This document shows, one piece after another, positions 25,282 to 64,000 of a DNA stretch of 64,000 nt. Each line of letters begins with the position of its first letter. Position 1 is the stretch's first letter. Both the position numbers and the translations under genes were made by a program. The notes under the pieces were generated by a model that was not told where the DNA came from, made no database searches, and saw nothing but the letters and a program-made list of their open reading frames with translations. Source of the stretch: Oasisia sp. SBJ-2009 (taxonomy: Eukaryota; Annelida; Polychaeta; Sabellida; Siboglinidae); contig OZ024864.1 in the NCBI GenBank assembly GCA_964017155.1, positions 34,285,029-34,349,028 of the forward strand, given 5' to 3'.

Positions 25282-25483
25282 GTTGTTGATGCTCGAAATC
25301 AGGGAATACCCATAGCCTCGTTTTCGGTAAAAAATACACTAAAAATAGAAGCATAATATGCCATGTCGCCGTCTATCGGAGAATTATTTCCAGTTAGAAA
25401 GAAATCCAACAGAGGGCGGTCTGACGATCGCATGAACGACGCATCTTCTTTTATTTAGCCGATGAAAATCGTGCTAATACATC
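25282..25483. promoter_or_regulatory. Head-to-head intergenic region, likely bidirectional promoter
   Basis: Only 202 bp separate the start codons of the divergent SLC49A3-like gene and SNRNP200. No TATA box is evident. A GC-box core GGGCGG lies at 25414-25419. Just before the SNRNP200 ATG, CTTCTTTTATTTAG resembles a 3' splice site or pyrimidine tract, so a 5'UTR intron cannot be excluded. A short upstream ATG at 25462 overlaps the main start out of frame. Confidence 0.7.
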
Positions 25484-63761
<38,278 letters not shown>

Positions 63762-64000
63762 GTAAGTGAGGGACTGGAAGGAACCCTGGATGGGAGAAAT
63801 GATGCCAGCCGAATTGGCAATTCAGGTTAATAGCTGTCAGTGTTGTCCACATCGACTGTTGCTGGACTGTGTCTGAATTTGGATGCTATTGCAGTGTAAA
63901 ATACATATAAAAATAAATATTTTAATGTAGTATTTTTGTAGTGTGCTGATGTGAACTTTGTGACATGCACTTTTTTATTAATTGTTATTGTTTGTGAACC
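63762..64000 (+). other. SNRNP200 intron 30, truncated by the window
   Basis: Intron sequence only. The remaining C-terminal third of the gene is outside. Confidence 0.8.

Overview
The window is nuclear DNA of a bilaterian animal. It shows split genes with GT-AG introns, tRNA-derived SINEs, non-LTR retrotransposon remnants, hAT-type DNA transposons and many micro- and minisatellites. The one putative neuropeptide (a GnRH/corazonin/AKH-like HFSxGWxPG core) and the repeat content suggest a marine, probably lophotrochozoan, invertebrate. The species cannot be fixed from the sequence.

Layout. (1) 1-13.4 kb is mostly intergenic and AT-rich. It holds degraded SINEs, microsatellites, a compact 60-nt hairpin at 4845-4904, and a minus-strand exon at 4441-4623 that reads as the signal-peptide exon of a GnRH/corazonin/AKH-like precursor. 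(2) 14307-25281, minus strand, is a complete 10-exon gene for a 12-TM major facilitator of the SLC49 family, closest to SLC49A3 (MFSD7). Its ten exons add up to an uninterrupted 489-codon frame plus the stop. The first intron appears to be GC-AG, and the stop codon lies inside the first unit of a 27-bp minisatellite. (3) 25282-25483 is a 202-bp head-to-head intergenic region, probably a shared promoter. (4) 25484 to beyond the right edge, plus strand, is SNRNP200 (Brr2, the U5 snRNP DExH helicase). Thirty coding exons give 4269 nt (1423 codons, about two thirds of the usual ~2,136-residue protein). They cover the N-terminal region, the whole N-terminal helicase cassette with its Sec63 unit, and the start of the C-terminal cassette through its Walker A motif.

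The striking structure lies in the SNRNP200 introns. Tandem arrays repeatedly start at or near exon borders. The clearest case is a 34-bp array (~38 copies, 43.2-44.5 kb) that duplicates the junction of exon 14 with its intron. Every unit therefore carries a consensus 5' splice site (ATCTTT|GTAAGT). The same exon has a pyrimidine-rich 25-bp array just upstream. If any downstream donor were used, the mRNA would be shifted in frame or stopped. Other introns hold a 43-bp array of about 66 copies split by a hAT insertion with a perfect 8-bp target duplication, and a three-level nest of DNA transposons at 46.6-48.9 kb.

The two complete or near-complete genes are housekeeping in type: a membrane transporter and a spliceosomal RNA helicase. 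Apart from the shared start region there is no evident functional link. Intron-exon boundaries come from reading frame and remembered conservation, not from transcript data.
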